From positions 124,001 to 188,000 of the forward strand of contig BCWJ01000006.1 of the NCBI GenBank assembly GCA_001592145.1: a DNA stretch of 64,000 bases, in the 5' to 3' direction. Of this stretch, positions 49,135-58,369 are shown one piece after another. Under the pieces are notes generated by a model. That model worked only from the letters and a program-made list of their open reading frames with translations. It was not told where the DNA came from and did not search any database. A program made the translations under genes and the position numbers. The number at the start of each line of letters is the position of its first letter. Position 1 is the stretch's first letter. The stretch is from Xylanimicrobium pachnodae JCM 13526 = NBRC 107786. Lineage in GTDB: Bacteria; Actinomycetota; Actinomycetes; Actinomycetales; Cellulomonadaceae.

Positions 49135-51270
49135 TCAGGCGGGGACGTTGGCGACGCCGTCGGGCAGCAGGCGGTGCCCCAGGACGCGCGCGGAGTACCC
49201 GGTGCGGTCGAGGTACGGCGCGATGCCGCCCGTGTGGAAGCCCCAGCCGGCGCCGAGGATCATGCACAGGTCGATCGGTGACGCGCCCGCGACGACCTGC
49301 TCGTCGAGCATGTGGCCGATCTCGACCGTCAGCGCCGTCAGCACCGCGTCGAGCACCCCGGCGCCGTCGAGCACGGGGGTGCCCAGGCGGCCCGTGGAAC
49401 CGGCGGGCAGGGCGGGACCGAACGCGTCCTGGACGGCGGGGTCGACGGGCTTGGGCAGGCCGCGGGCCGGGGCGTCGAGCACCACCCGGGTCCCCTCGGC
49501 GACGAGCTTCTCCAGGCCCGGCGAGGCGGGGAACCTCTCGCCCAGGTCCGCTCGGAGCGAGGTGAGCACGTGCAGCCCGACGGCGGGGCCCACCAGGTCG
49601 AACAGCGCGAACGTGGGCATCGGCAGGCCCAGGGGCGCGAGCGCCTGGTCGGCCACCCGCACGTCGGTGCCGTTCTCGATCGCCTCGACGACCTTGCCCA
49701 TGACCAGGACCAGGAGCCGGTTGACCACGAAGCCGGGCCGGTCCTTGACCAGCACGCCCGTCTTGCGCAGCTTCCTCGTGATCGCGAACGCCGTGGCCAC
49801 CGCCTCGGGCGACGTCCGTTCCGCCTGCACCACCTCGACCAGCGGCATCTGCGCCACCGGGTTGAAGAAGTGGATGCCCACCACGCGCTCGGGGTGCGTG
49901 AGACCCGCGGCCATCTCGGTCACCGACAGCGCGGACGTGTTGGTGGCCAGGACCGTCTCGGGCGAGATGACCGTCTCCAGCTCCGCGAACACCTTCTTCT
50001 TCAGCGCGAGGATCTCGGTGACCGCCTCGATGACGACGTCGCACGCGGCGAACTCGGCGAGGTCCGTCGTGCCGTGCACCGATGCGACGATCCGGGCCGC
50101 CGCGCCGGGGGCGAGGGCGCCGCGGGCAGTGAGCTTGTCGACGGTGGCCCTGACGTAGCCGAGGCCCTTGGCCACGCGCTCCTCGTCGAGGTCACGCATC
50201 ACGACGGGCACGCCCAGGCGCTGGGCGACCAGGAGCGCGATCTGGGCGGCCATGAGCCCGGCGCCGACGATGCCCACGCGGGTCACGGGCCGGGCCAGCG
50301 CCGGATCCGGGGCCCCCTGCGGCTTCTTGGCGCCCGAGACCTGGGAGAACGCGTAGACGCTCGCGCGCATCTCGTCGGTCATGATCAGGTCGGCCAGCGC
50401 CTCGTCCTCCGCCGCGAACGCCTCGGCGCGGGTCGCCGTGCGAGCCGCCGCCAGCAGGTCGAGGGCCCGGTAGGGGGCGGGCCGCGAACGGTGAATCACC
50501 GCGTCGAGCTGCGCACGCGCCCCCGCGATCACGGCGTCCCACACGGGCTGCGGGTCCAGGTCGCGGCGTGGTACGACGATGTCGCCGCGCACCACCCGGG
50601 CCGCCCAGGCGATCGACTGCTCCAGGAAGTCGGCGGCGTCGAACAGCTCGTCCACCAGGCCGATCGCTGCGGCCTCGGCCGGCTTGAACGGCTTGTTCTG
50701 TGCGGGCCGCGTGAGGATGACCTCGACGGCCTTCTCGATGCCCACCAGGCGGGGCACCAGGTAGGCGCCGCCCCAGCCGGGCACCAGGCCCAGGCCGGTC
50801 TCGGGCAGGGCGAGTGCCGCGGCGTCGGAGGCCACGGTGCGGTAGTCGCAGTTGAGCGCCACCTCGAGGCCGCCACCCAGCGCGAGCCCGTTGACGAAGG
50901 CGAAGGTGGGCACCCCCGCGTCGTGCAGCAGCTCGTAGGCGGTGTGCCCGGAGCGGCCCATGGTGAGTGCCTCGTCGCGGGTGTGCACACCGCCGACCCC
51001 GAGCAGGTCGGCGCCCGCCGCGAGGAAGTACGGCTTGCCCGTCACGGCGATCGCGGCGATCTCGCCCGCCGCGGCCCGGATGCGCTGCTCGCCGAGGCGC
51101 TGCGCGAGCTCGGCCATCCCGAGCGGCCCCAGCGTGTTGGGCTTCGTGTGGTCGAGACCGTTGTCGAGGGTGACCAGGGCGAGGATCCCGGCGCCGCCCG
51201 GCAGGACGACGTCGCGGACCAGGGAGTGGGTCACCCGTTCGGCGCGAGTTGCGGTCGTGGACTCGGTCAT
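49135..51270 (-). CDS. Fatty-acid oxidation alpha subunit (enoyl-CoA hydratase/3-hydroxyacyl-CoA dehydrogenase)
   Basis: 711 residues, the usual FadB/FadJ size. Residues ~20-210 are a crotonase domain with VNGLALGGGLEVALNCDYR and ALPETGLGLVPGWGGA. The Rossmann motif VGIVGAGLMAAQIA starts near 328, and the 3-hydroxyacyl-CoA dehydrogenase catalytic region VGIHFFNPVAQMPLVEVV lies near 465. It hydrates trans-2-enoyl-CoA and oxidises the 3-hydroxyacyl-CoA with NAD. It starts 3 nt after the thiolase stop, so the two subunits are coupled as in a fadA-fadB operon. Confidence 0.93.
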   Translation of the reverse strand: MTESTTATRAERVTHSLVRDVVLPGGAGILALVTLDNGLDHTKPNTLGPLGMAELAQRLGEQRIRAAAGEIAAIAVTGKPYFLAAGADLLGVGGVHTRDEALTMGRSGHTAYELLHDAGVPTFAFVNGLALGGGLEVALNCDYRTVASDAAALALPETGLGLVPGWGGAYLVPRLVGIEKAVEVILTRPAQNKPFKPAEAAAIGLVDELFDAADFLEQSIAWAARVVRGDIVVPRRDLDPQPVWDAVIAGARAQLDAVIHRSRPAPYRALDLLAAARTATRAEAFAAEDEALADLIMTDEMRASVYAFSQVSGAKKPQGAPDPALARPVTRVGIVGAGLMAAQIALLVAQRLGVPVVMRDLDEERVAKGLGYVRATVDKLTARGALAPGAAARIVASVHGTTDLAEFAACDVVIEAVTEILALKKKVFAELETVISPETVLATNTSALSVTEMAAGLTHPERVVGIHFFNPVAQMPLVEVVQAERTSPEAVATAFAITRKLRKTGVLVKDRPGFVVNRLLVLVMGKVVEAIENGTDVRVADQALAPLGLPMPTFALFDLVGPAVGLHVLTSLRADLGERFPASPGLEKLVAEGTRVVLDAPARGLPKPVDPAVQDAFGPALPAGSTGRLGTPVLDGAGVLDAVLTALTVEIGHMLDEQVVAGASPIDLCMILGAGWGFHTGGIAPYLDRTGYSARVLGHRLLPDGVANVPA

Positions 51271-51273
51271 GGG

Positions 51274-52539
51274 TCAGGCCTCCAGGTTCGCAGCAGCAGT
51301 GGTGTGGCCATGCGTGGTGTGGCCCGAGTAGTCGGCGTGGCGCGGGTTCTCCCAGATCACCGTGCCGCCCTGGCCGAGGCCCACGCACATGGTGGTCAGG
51401 CCGTAGCGCACCTCGGGGTGCTGCTCGAACTGGCGGGCGAGCTGTGTCATGAGGCGGATGCCGGAGGAGGCGAGCGGGTGGCCCATCGCGATGGCACCGC
51501 CGTACGGGTTGACGCGCTCGTCGTCGTCGGCGATGCCGTAGTGGTCGAGGAACGCGATCACCTGGACGGCGAACGCCTCGTTGATCTCGAACAGGCCGAT
51601 GTCGTCGATGGTGAGCCCGGCGCGTTGGAGCGCCTTGGCGGTTGCGGGGACGGGACCCAGGCCCATGACGGCGGGGTCGACGCCCGCGAACGCGGAGGCC
51701 ACCAGGCGCATGCGCACGGGCAGGCCCAGCTCGGCGGCGACGTCACCTGCGGCGAGCACCGACGCGGTCGCGCCGTCGGTCAGGGGTGAGGCGTTGCCGG
51801 CGGTGACGCGGCCACCGGGGCGGAACGGGGTCTTCAGATCCGCGATGCCCTCGGCGGTCGTGCCGGGGCGGGGCAGCTCGTCGGCCGTGGCCAGGCCCCA
51901 GCCCAGCTCGGCCGAACGGACGGCGACGGGCACCAGGTCGGGCTGGATGTCGCCGTTCGCGAGGGCCTTGGCGTACTTGGCCTGGGAGGCGACGGCGTAC
52001 GCGTCGGCACGCTCCTTGGTCAGGTGCGGGTAGCGGTCGTGGATGTTCTCGGCGGTCACGCCCATGTTGAGCGCCTCGGGGTCCACGAGCTTCTCGGAGA
52101 CGAACCGCGGGTTGGGGTCGGCGTCGAAGCCCATGGGGTGGTGTCCCATGTGCTCCACCCCGCCGGCGATCACGACGTCCTGCTGGCCGGAGGCGATCCC
52201 GGCCGCCGTCGTCGTCACGGCGGTCATGCCGCCCGCGCACATGCGGTCGATGGCGTACCCCGGAACGGAGGTGGGCAGCCCGGACAGGACGGCGACCGTA
52301 CGGCCCAGGGTGATGCCCTGGTCCCCGGTCTGGGTGGTGGCGGCGACGGCGACCTCGTCGATGCGCTCGGGGGGGAGCTCGGGGTGGCGGCGCAGGAGCT
52401 CGCGGACGGCCTTGACGATGAGGTCGTCGGCGCGGGTCTGCGCGTAGATGCCGTCGGGGCGGGCCTTGCCGAACGGGGTGCGGACACCGTCGACGAAAAC
52501 GACGTCGCGCAGCGTCGCGCGACGAGCAGAAGTTGTCAT
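51274..52539 (-). CDS. Acetyl-CoA acyltransferase (thiolase)
   Basis: 421 residues. Nucleophile C101 in DRMCAGGMTAV, the NEAFA box, GHPLASSG with the catalytic His and the second Cys in CVGLGQGG complete the thiolase site. Paired with the multifunctional protein downstream, it releases acetyl-CoA at the end of beta-oxidation. ATG 52539 has no Shine-Dalgarno; a good promoter lies directly upstream (TTGACT, 16 bp, TAGCGT), ending 8 nt before the start. Confidence 0.94.
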   Translation of the reverse strand: MTTSARRATLRDVVFVDGVRTPFGKARPDGIYAQTRADDLIVKAVRELLRRHPELPPERIDEVAVAATTQTGDQGITLGRTVAVLSGLPTSVPGYAIDRMCAGGMTAVTTTAAGIASGQQDVVIAGGVEHMGHHPMGFDADPNPRFVSEKLVDPEALNMGVTAENIHDRYPHLTKERADAYAVASQAKYAKALANGDIQPDLVPVAVRSAELGWGLATADELPRPGTTAEGIADLKTPFRPGGRVTAGNASPLTDGATASVLAAGDVAAELGLPVRMRLVASAFAGVDPAVMGLGPVPATAKALQRAGLTIDDIGLFEINEAFAVQVIAFLDHYGIADDDERVNPYGGAIAMGHPLASSGIRLMTQLARQFEQHPEVRYGLTTMCVGLGQGGTVIWENPRHADYSGHTTHGHTTAAANLEA

Positions 52540-52547
52540 GGAAGTAC

Positions 52548-52575
52548 ACGCTACCGCGAGTACGAGGTAAGTCAA
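52548..52575 (-). promoter_or_regulatory. Promoter of the thiolase-fadB operon
   Basis: On the minus strand TTGACT (52570-52575) and TAGCGT (52548-52553) have a 16-bp spacer; the -10 ends 8 nt before the ATG. A small GAGAC-CAA-GTCTC repeat (52576-52588) adjoins the -35 and could be an operator. Confidence 0.65.
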
Positions 52576-52615
52576 GAGACCAAGTCTCACCGGGCGAGCG
52601 GTGCGGGAGCGGCCC

Positions 52616-53851
52616 TCAGGGAGCGATGGCGGCAGCCAGAGACGGGGCCAGCAGGTCGAGCTGCCACTCGCGTGCGCCCCGGCCACGCAGGAAGTCTGAG
52701 ACGGAGTCTGCCGTGACCGGAGTCGGGGGAGTCCAGCACAGTCGCCGCAGCGCGTCGGGCTGGAGCAGGTTCTCCACGGGCACCCGGTACTGCTCCGACG
52801 CCGCCGCGACCACCTCGCGCGCCGCAGCGAGCCGCCGCGCCGCCTCCGGGTCCCGGTCGCCCCACAGCCGCGGCTGCGGCGGACCGTCCGACGACGGACC
52901 ACGCAGGCTCGGCAAGGCAGACTCGGGCAGGGCCATCGCCTCGTCGATCGCCCGCTGCCAGGATGCCGCCCGGCGCCGCTGCCCCTGGCCGGCGAACTCC
53001 CGGATCGCGATGAGCTGACCCGTGGTGCGCGGCAGTGCGTTCGCCGCAGCGATGATCGCCCGGTCCGGAAGCACCCGGCCCGGCGCGATGTCGCGGGCGC
53101 GCCCCGACGCGTCGCGTGCCTGCCACAGCGCACGCACCACGGCCAGCTTGCGGCGGTCACGCAGCTGGTGCGTCCCCGAGACGCGGCGCCAGGGATCCGG
53201 CTTGGGGGCCGGCGGGCCTGCCGTGCGCACCGCCTCGAACTCCTGGGCGGCCCACTGCGCCTTCCCGGCGTCGGCCAGGCGTTGCGCGAGCACGTCCCGG
53301 ACGTCCACCAGCACCTCCACGTCGAGGGCTGCGTAACGTACCCAGTCCTCGGGCAGCGGGCGGGTGGACCAGTCGACCGCCGAGTGCTCCTTGGCGAGAC
53401 CCAGTCCCAGCGTGTCGGCCACCACCGCGGCCAGTCCCACCCGGTCCAGCCCCAGCAGGCGCGCGGCGAGCTCGGTGTCGAAGATGGCCGGTGGCCGCAG
53501 GCCGTGCTCGGCGAGGCCCGGGAGGTCCTGCGACGCCGCGTGCAGCACCCATTCGGCGTCGCCCACCGCGGTGCCGATGGCCGAGAGATCGGGCAGGGCG
53601 ACGGGGTCGAGCAGCGCCGTCCCGCTGCCGGAGCGGCGAAGCTGGACGAGATAGGTGGCCTGCCCGTACCGGTATCCGGACGCGCGTTCGCAGTCCGCGG
53701 CGACAGGTCCGGAGCCGCCCGAGAACGCCCGGACGACCGCGGCGAGCCGCGCAGTGGAGTCGACGATCGGGGGAATGCCCTCCGACGGCTCGGTCAGCGG
53801 GACGATCGCTGGATCGATCCCGGTGGGCTCGGGGTTCGGCGCGGATGACAC
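52616..53851 (-). CDS. rnd: Ribonuclease D-like 3'-5' exonuclease with HRDC domain
   Basis: 411 residues. The DEDD exonuclease domain spans about 45-215: ADCERAS (D53, E55), ASQDLPGL (Asp), FDTELAARLLG and VRYAALDVEVLVDV (Tyr and last Asp). An HRDC domain follows (RKLAVVRALWQARDASGRARD, about 257-277 and on), then a second helical HRDC-like domain at the C terminus. RNase D trims tRNA 3' ends. GTG 53851 lies 6 nt after TACGGT. The upstream DUF3000 gene is its usual neighbour; the two are separated by 4 nt. Confidence 0.9.
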   Translation of the reverse strand: MSSAPNPEPTGIDPAIVPLTEPSEGIPPIVDSTARLAAVVRAFSGGSGPVAADCERASGYRYGQATYLVQLRRSGSGTALLDPVALPDLSAIGTAVGDAEWVLHAASQDLPGLAEHGLRPPAIFDTELAARLLGLDRVGLAAVVADTLGLGLAKEHSAVDWSTRPLPEDWVRYAALDVEVLVDVRDVLAQRLADAGKAQWAAQEFEAVRTAGPPAPKPDPWRRVSGTHQLRDRRKLAVVRALWQARDASGRARDIAPGRVLPDRAIIAAANALPRTTGQLIAIREFAGQGQRRRAASWQRAIDEAMALPESALPSLRGPSSDGPPQPRLWGDRDPEAARRLAAAREVVAAASEQYRVPVENLLQPDALRRLCWTPPTPVTADSVSDFLRGRGAREWQLDLLAPSLAAAIAP

Positions 53852-53855
53852 CGGC

Positions 53856-54434
53856 CTACCGTAGTCCGCCCCGGCGCGAGGCCAGGGCGGTGACACCCTC
53901 GGGCAGCGGCGGCAACCCCCCTGCCAGGGCCATGATGTCGGCCCACAGCCGCAGATGATCGTGCAGGTTCGTGTCCGTCGGGGTCCACGAGGCGCGCAGC
54001 TCGAGATCCAGGGCATCTGGGGTCTCGCGGAGCGCCCCGAAGCTGTTCGACGCGGACCGGGTCACGGTCCCCCCGAGCGCGGCCACCGACAGGCCCGCCT
54101 CGGCGATCGAGTCGACCACCCAGCTCCACGCGACCTCGCCCAGCAACGGGTCCGCCGCCATCTCCGGCTCCAGCGAGGAACGCACCAGCGTCACCACCCG
54201 GAAGTCCCCCTGCCAGGTCTCCTGCCCCGCCGGATCATGGAGCACCACGAACCGGCCGGTGGCGACCTCGAGCCCGCCGACCACGACCTCGCCCTCCAAT
54301 GCGGCGCTCCACGGGGCGATGCGTCCGGGACCGGGCACCTCCGTCAGGTGCACCTCGGGGCGTAGGCGGGGGCCGCGCAGGGAGTTCAGCGCGGCAGCGA
54401 ACCGGGCGGGCGGTTCCCGGTGGTCGGGAGTCAC
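53856..54434 (-). CDS. DUF3000 family protein
   Basis: 192 residues; actinobacterial family without known function, found beside the RNase D-like gene in many genomes. Conserved stretches are PPARFAAALNSLRG, IAPWSAALEGEVV, GRFVVLHDPAGQETWQGDFRVV and VAWSWVVDSI. No signal or membrane segment, so cytosolic. GTG 54434 sits 6 nt after TACCGT with no Shine-Dalgarno sequence. Another leaderless promoter (TACGGT) lies at its 3' end for the RNase D gene, so the two can be transcribed together or separately. Confidence 0.85.
   Translation of the reverse strand: MTPDHREPPARFAAALNSLRGPRLRPEVHLTEVPGPGRIAPWSAALEGEVVVGGLEVATGRFVVLHDPAGQETWQGDFRVVTLVRSSLEPEMAADPLLGEVAWSWVVDSIAEAGLSVAALGGTVTRSASNSFGALRETPDALDLELRASWTPTDTNLHDHLRLWADIMALAGGLPPLPEGVTALASRRGGLR
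53858..53863 (-). promoter_or_regulatory. -10 element of the RNase D gene
   Basis: TACGGT on the minus strand, 6 nt before the GTG at 53851, inside the last codons of the DUF3000 gene. Confidence 0.45.
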
Positions 54435-54440
54435 AAGAGC

Positions 54441-54446
54441 ACGGTA
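54441..54446 (-). promoter_or_regulatory. -10 element of the DUF3000 gene
   Basis: TACCGT on the minus strand, 6 nt before the GTG at 54434. Confidence 0.5.
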
Positions 54447-54588
54447 GGTGGCGGCGACCACCGGGATGCGGTGCCTCGCCGGACGGCGCGGCACCGCAGC
54501 CCAATCGTGACCTAGGCTTTCTCGGGATTGCGAGCGCCTGCCCTCAGCAGGGGGCAGCCGGACGGCCGAACATGAGGAGCACGACGAC

Positions 54589-56028
54589 ATGACAGCGGGT
54601 ACTGCGCAGATCGGTGTGACCGGGATGGCGGTCATGGGCCGCAACCTGGCCCGGAACTTCGCCCGGCACGGGTACACGGTGGCGGTGCACAACCGCAGCT
54701 ACGCCAAGACGCAGTCACTGATCGAGGAGGCCGGCCACGAGGGCACGTTCGTGCCCTCTGAGTCCATGGCCGACTTTGTCGCCTCGCTCGCGCGCCCCCG
54801 CAAGGTCGTCATCATGGTCAAGGCCGGTGGCCCGACCGACGCCGTCATCGAGGAGCTCATCCCGCTCCTGGAAGAGGGCGACATCGTCATCGACGCCGGC
54901 AACGCCCACTTCCCGGACACGATCCGCCGGGAGCGCTCGCTGCGGGAGCACGGCCTGCACTTCGTGGGTGCAGGCGTCTCGGGCGGCGAGGAGGGCGCAC
55001 TCAACGGCCCGTCGATCATGCCCGGCGGCACGGCCGAGTCATATCAGTGGCTCGGGCCGATCCTGGAGGACATCTCGGCCAAGGTCGACGGCGTGCCCTG
55101 CTGCACCTACATCGGCCCCGACGGCGCGGGCCACTTCGTCAAGATGGTGCACAACGGCATCGAGTACGCCGACATGCAGCTTATCGCGGAGGCCTACGAC
55201 CTGATCCGCCAGGCCACCGGTGCGAGCGCCGCCGAGATCGGGAAGACCTTCGAGCAGTGGAACGCGGGCGACCTCGAGTCGTTCCTCATCGAGATCACCG
55301 CCGACGTGCTCCAGCACGTCGACGCGGAGACCGGCAAGGCGTTCGTCGACATCGTGCTCGACCAGGCCGAGCAGAAGGGCACCGGACGCTGGACGGTGCA
55401 GAACGCCCTGGACCTGGGCGTGCCCATCACCGGCATTGCCGAGGCGACGTTCGCGCGCGCCCTGTCCGGCTCGGTCCCGCAGCGCACCGCCGCTCGCGCC
55501 GTGCTGCCCGCCGACGCCGCGGCGTGGGACGTCGCGGACAAGGAGGCGTTCGTCGAGGACGTGCGCCTGGCTCTGTACGCGTCCAAGGTGGTGGCCTACT
55601 CGCAGGGGTTCGACCAGATCGCCGCGGCGTCGGCCGAGAACGGCTGGAGCATCGACCGCGGTGCGATGGCGCGCATCTGGCGCGGCGGCTGCATCATCCG
55701 GGCCCGCTTCCTGAATCGCATCACCGAGGCGTACGAGCGCAACCCCGAGCTGCCGCTGCTGCTCGCCGACCCGTACTTCGCCGACGCCGTGTCGAAGGGC
55801 CTCGCGGCCTGGCGCCGCGTGGTCGCCGCCGCGGCCACGCACGGGGTGCCGGTGCCCGCGTTCGCGTCCTCGCTCGCGTACTACGACGGCGTCCGGGCAG
55901 AGCGCCTGCCCGCCGCCCTCATCCAGGCGCAGCGCGACTTCTTCGGCGCGCACACCTACCGCCGCGTCGACAAGGACGGCACCTTCCACACGCAGTGGCC
56001 GGGTGACCGCACCGAAGCCGAGGCCTGA
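54589..56028 (+). CDS. gnd: 6-phosphogluconate dehydrogenase (decarboxylating)
   Basis: 479 residues; converts 6-phosphogluconate to ribulose 5-phosphate and CO2 in the oxidative pentose phosphate pathway. N-terminal coenzyme motif GVTGMAVMGRNLA (9-21) followed by VHNRS suits NADP. GVSGGEEGALNGPSIMPGG holds the substrate loop, and HFVKMVHNGIEY the catalytic Lys and Asn. It is the long, dimeric GndA type by length. GAGGAG lies 12 nt upstream. It is followed after 3 nt by the ATP-grasp ligase gene, so the cross-bridge genes may be read through from its promoter. Confidence 0.95.
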   Translation: MTAGTAQIGVTGMAVMGRNLARNFARHGYTVAVHNRSYAKTQSLIEEAGHEGTFVPSESMADFVASLARPRKVVIMVKAGGPTDAVIEELIPLLEEGDIVIDAGNAHFPDTIRRERSLREHGLHFVGAGVSGGEEGALNGPSIMPGGTAESYQWLGPILEDISAKVDGVPCCTYIGPDGAGHFVKMVHNGIEYADMQLIAEAYDLIRQATGASAAEIGKTFEQWNAGDLESFLIEITADVLQHVDAETGKAFVDIVLDQAEQKGTGRWTVQNALDLGVPITGIAEATFARALSGSVPQRTAARAVLPADAAAWDVADKEAFVEDVRLALYASKVVAYSQGFDQIAAASAENGWSIDRGAMARIWRGGCIIRARFLNRITEAYERNPELPLLLADPYFADAVSKGLAAWRRVVAAAATHGVPVPAFASSLAYYDGVRAERLPAALIQAQRDFFGAHTYRRVDKDGTFHTQWPGDRTEAEA

Positions 56029-56031
56029 GGC

Positions 56032-57297
56032 GTGCCGGGAGACACCTCGACCATCACGGTCGTCGGCATCGGCGGCGACGTCGGCATCTACGCCTTGTGC
56101 CGCGCGTTCCACGAGAGGTACGGCGCCACCTCGGTGGTGCTCTCGTCGGTCGCGACACGCGTCATGGCGCGGTCCGCGATCGTCGAGAACGTCGTCGTGC
56201 CCGGGCTGAACGACGTCGAGACGCTGCTGACGGCGCTGGAGGGCCAGGCGCGGCGGCTGACCGGGCGCACCCTGGTGCTGCTGACCAACTCGGACTGGCA
56301 CGTGCACACCCTGGTCGAGCACCGCGAGCGGCTGGAAGCAGCCGGGTACGTGGTGCAGTACCCCAGCGCGGACGTGCTGGCCCGGGTGTCCACGAAGGAG
56401 GGGTTCGCGCAGGTCTGCGAGACGCTCGGCATCCCGACGCCGCGCACGGTGCCTGTCGACGTCGCGCACCTGACCGCCGCGGGGGGCCGCGCGGCCGTGC
56501 CCGCGGCGGTCCAGGCCGCCGACGTGCTGACGTACCCCGTCATCGCGAAGCCGTCCGACTCGTCGCAGTGGTTCGCGGTGTCATTCCCCGGCAAGCGCAA
56601 GATCCACACCCTGACGGGGCCCGAGCAGCTTGCCGAGCTGCTCGGGCACCTCGTGGACGCCGGGTATCCCGGCACGCTGCTGGTCCAGGAGTACATCCCC
56701 GGGGACGAGACGCAGCAGAGGTCGCTGACCGCCTACCGTGACTCGCACGGCCAGGTGACCCTGCTCGCCACGGGCCGCGTGCTGCTCGAGGAGCACACCC
56801 CGGGCACGCTCGGCATCCCGGCCGCCATCCTCGTGGAGCCCTACGAGGACGCCATGCAGGCCGCCACCCGGTTCCTCGACGAGGTCGGCTACGTGGGCTT
56901 CGCCAACTTCGACTTCAAGCGGGACCGGCGCGACGGGCGGCACGTGTTCTTCGAGGTCAACCCCCGCGTGGGCCGCAACAACTGGTACGTCACCGCTGGT
57001 GGGGCCAGCACCGCGCAGGCGCTGGTCCAGGACGCCGTGCTCGGGCAGAGCGCACCGCTCGCCACGGCGACCGACGAGGTGCTCTACTCGGTGGTGCCGT
57101 TCGGGCTGCTCAAGCGGTACATCCTCGACGGCCGCCTGCGGGCGCGCCTGGAAGCAGTCAAGGCCCGAGGCGGCCTGGTGAACCCCCTGAAGTACCGGGC
57201 GGATGCCGGGATGGCGCGCCGGCTCGTGGTCGAGGGGATCACGCAGAACTACCGCCGCAAGTACGCCCAGTACTACCCCAGCCCGTCAACTGACTGA
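56032..57297 (+). CDS. ATP-grasp amino-acid ligase, D-aspartate-ligase-like (peptidoglycan cross-bridge)
   Basis: 421 residues. Three-part ATP-grasp enzyme: PVIAKPSDSSQWFAV near 170-185 (ATP-binding Lys), QEYIPGDETQQRSLTAY near 219-235, and FEVNPRVGRNNWYV near 306 with the Mg-binding Glu and Asn. The last motif and overall order resemble Enterococcus Asl, which activates D-aspartate and attaches it to the Lys side chain of peptidoglycan precursors. The FemX-like gene directly downstream (12 nt) and murJ beyond support a cell-wall role. D-Asp or D-Glu is my inference; carbamoyl-phosphate-synthase-like annotation would be too general. Confidence 0.75.
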   Translation: MPGDTSTITVVGIGGDVGIYALCRAFHERYGATSVVLSSVATRVMARSAIVENVVVPGLNDVETLLTALEGQARRLTGRTLVLLTNSDWHVHTLVEHRERLEAAGYVVQYPSADVLARVSTKEGFAQVCETLGIPTPRTVPVDVAHLTAAGGRAAVPAAVQAADVLTYPVIAKPSDSSQWFAVSFPGKRKIHTLTGPEQLAELLGHLVDAGYPGTLLVQEYIPGDETQQRSLTAYRDSHGQVTLLATGRVLLEEHTPGTLGIPAAILVEPYEDAMQAATRFLDEVGYVGFANFDFKRDRRDGRHVFFEVNPRVGRNNWYVTAGGASTAQALVQDAVLGQSAPLATATDEVLYSVVPFGLLKRYILDGRLRARLEAVKARGGLVNPLKYRADAGMARRLVVEGITQNYRRKYAQYYPSPSTD

Positions 57298-57309
57298 GAG
57301 GCGCGTGAC

Positions 57310-58314
57310 GTGACAACCGTGACCGAGGTCCATGAGCGGACGGCCTGGGACGCCGACGTGCTCGCCGTCGGTGGCCACCCGCTCCAGCTGTGGGGCTGGG
57401 GCGAGGTCAAGGGCCTGGGGGAGTGGACGCCGCGCCGGCTGCGGGTCACCGGCGACGACGGAGCCCTGCTCGGCGTGGCCCAGGTGCTGGTGCGCCGCCT
57501 GCCCGCCCCGTTCACAGCGCTGAGCTATGTGCCGCGCGGCCCCGCGATCGGCCCCGACGGCGTCGGCGCCGACGACGTGCGAGCGGCCGTCACCCGCGCC
57601 GTCGTGGACTGGTGCGCGCGCGAGGTCGGGGGCATCGGCGTCAGCCTGGAACCCGACTGGGACGAGGGCACGACGCTCACCGGGCTGAACGTCCGGCAGG
57701 CACGCAACACGATCCTGTACCCCGCGACGCTGATCCTGGACCTCACCCGTACCCCCGAGGAGCTCATGGCGGACATGGGACGCACCACGCGCTCCGACGT
57801 GCGCAAGGGCGGGCGCGGTGTCGAGATCAGGCGGGTCACGGATGACGCCGAGGTCGAGGCCGTCATCGCCCTGTACCGCGTCTCCGCCGCGCACGCGGGG
57901 TTCTCGCTGCACGACGACGACTACTACCGCGCCATCCACCGCGAGCTCGGCGACGCGTCCATGCTGGTGGCGGCGTTCCAGGACGGCGAACCGTGCTCGT
58001 TCGTCTGGAACGTCAACTCGGCCACGACGTCGTTCGAGCTCTACGGCGGGGTGAACGACGCCGGGCGCAAGGCCCGGGCCAACGCGCCCGTCAAGTGGCA
58101 CGCGGTGCAGCTCGCCCAGCAGGGTGGCCTACGGCGCTACGACATGAACGGCCTGCTCAACGACGGGATCAGCGAGTTCAAGCGGTCCTTCGCCAAGCAC
58201 GAGAACACCCTGGTCGGCACGCTCGACGTGCCGCTGAACGCCCCCCTGTACGCGCTGTGGGAGCGCGGGCTGCCCGCCGCCAAGCGCATCGTGCGCAAGC
58301 TCCGCTCCCGCTGA
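57310..58314 (+). CDS. FemX/FemAB-like peptidyl transferase (lipid II aminoacyltransferase)
   Basis: 334 residues made of two GNAT-like halves, as in Fem transferases. Visible: QLWGWGEVKGLGEWTPRRL near 26-44, the family motif LMADMGRTTRSDVRKGGRGV near 151-170 (xxxxTRxxVRK), FELYGGVN and YDMNGLLNDGISEFKRSFA near 277-295, the conserved end motif. These enzymes use aminoacyl-tRNA to add Ser, Thr, Gly or Ala to the diamino acid of lipid II. GAGAGG lies before GTG 57310. Together with the ATP-grasp ligase upstream it would build a two-residue bridge. Confidence 0.85.
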   Translation: MTTVTEVHERTAWDADVLAVGGHPLQLWGWGEVKGLGEWTPRRLRVTGDDGALLGVAQVLVRRLPAPFTALSYVPRGPAIGPDGVGADDVRAAVTRAVVDWCAREVGGIGVSLEPDWDEGTTLTGLNVRQARNTILYPATLILDLTRTPEELMADMGRTTRSDVRKGGRGVEIRRVTDDAEVEAVIALYRVSAAHAGFSLHDDDYYRAIHRELGDASMLVAAFQDGEPCSFVWNVNSATTSFELYGGVNDAGRKARANAPVKWHAVQLAQQGGLRRYDMNGLLNDGISEFKRSFAKHENTLVGTLDVPLNAPLYALWERGLPAAKRIVRKLRSR

Positions 58315-58316
58315 CA

Positions 58317-58336
58317 CGCCGGGGTTCTGCCCGGCG
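58317..58336. terminator. Hairpin between femX-like and murJ
   Basis: CGCCGGG and CCCGGCG with a 6-nt loop GTTCTG, 2 nt after the femX-like stop, serving both convergent genes. Confidence 0.6.
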
Positions 58337-58369
58337 GCGTCGCTCGGTGGTGATGCCCGATGACGCGGC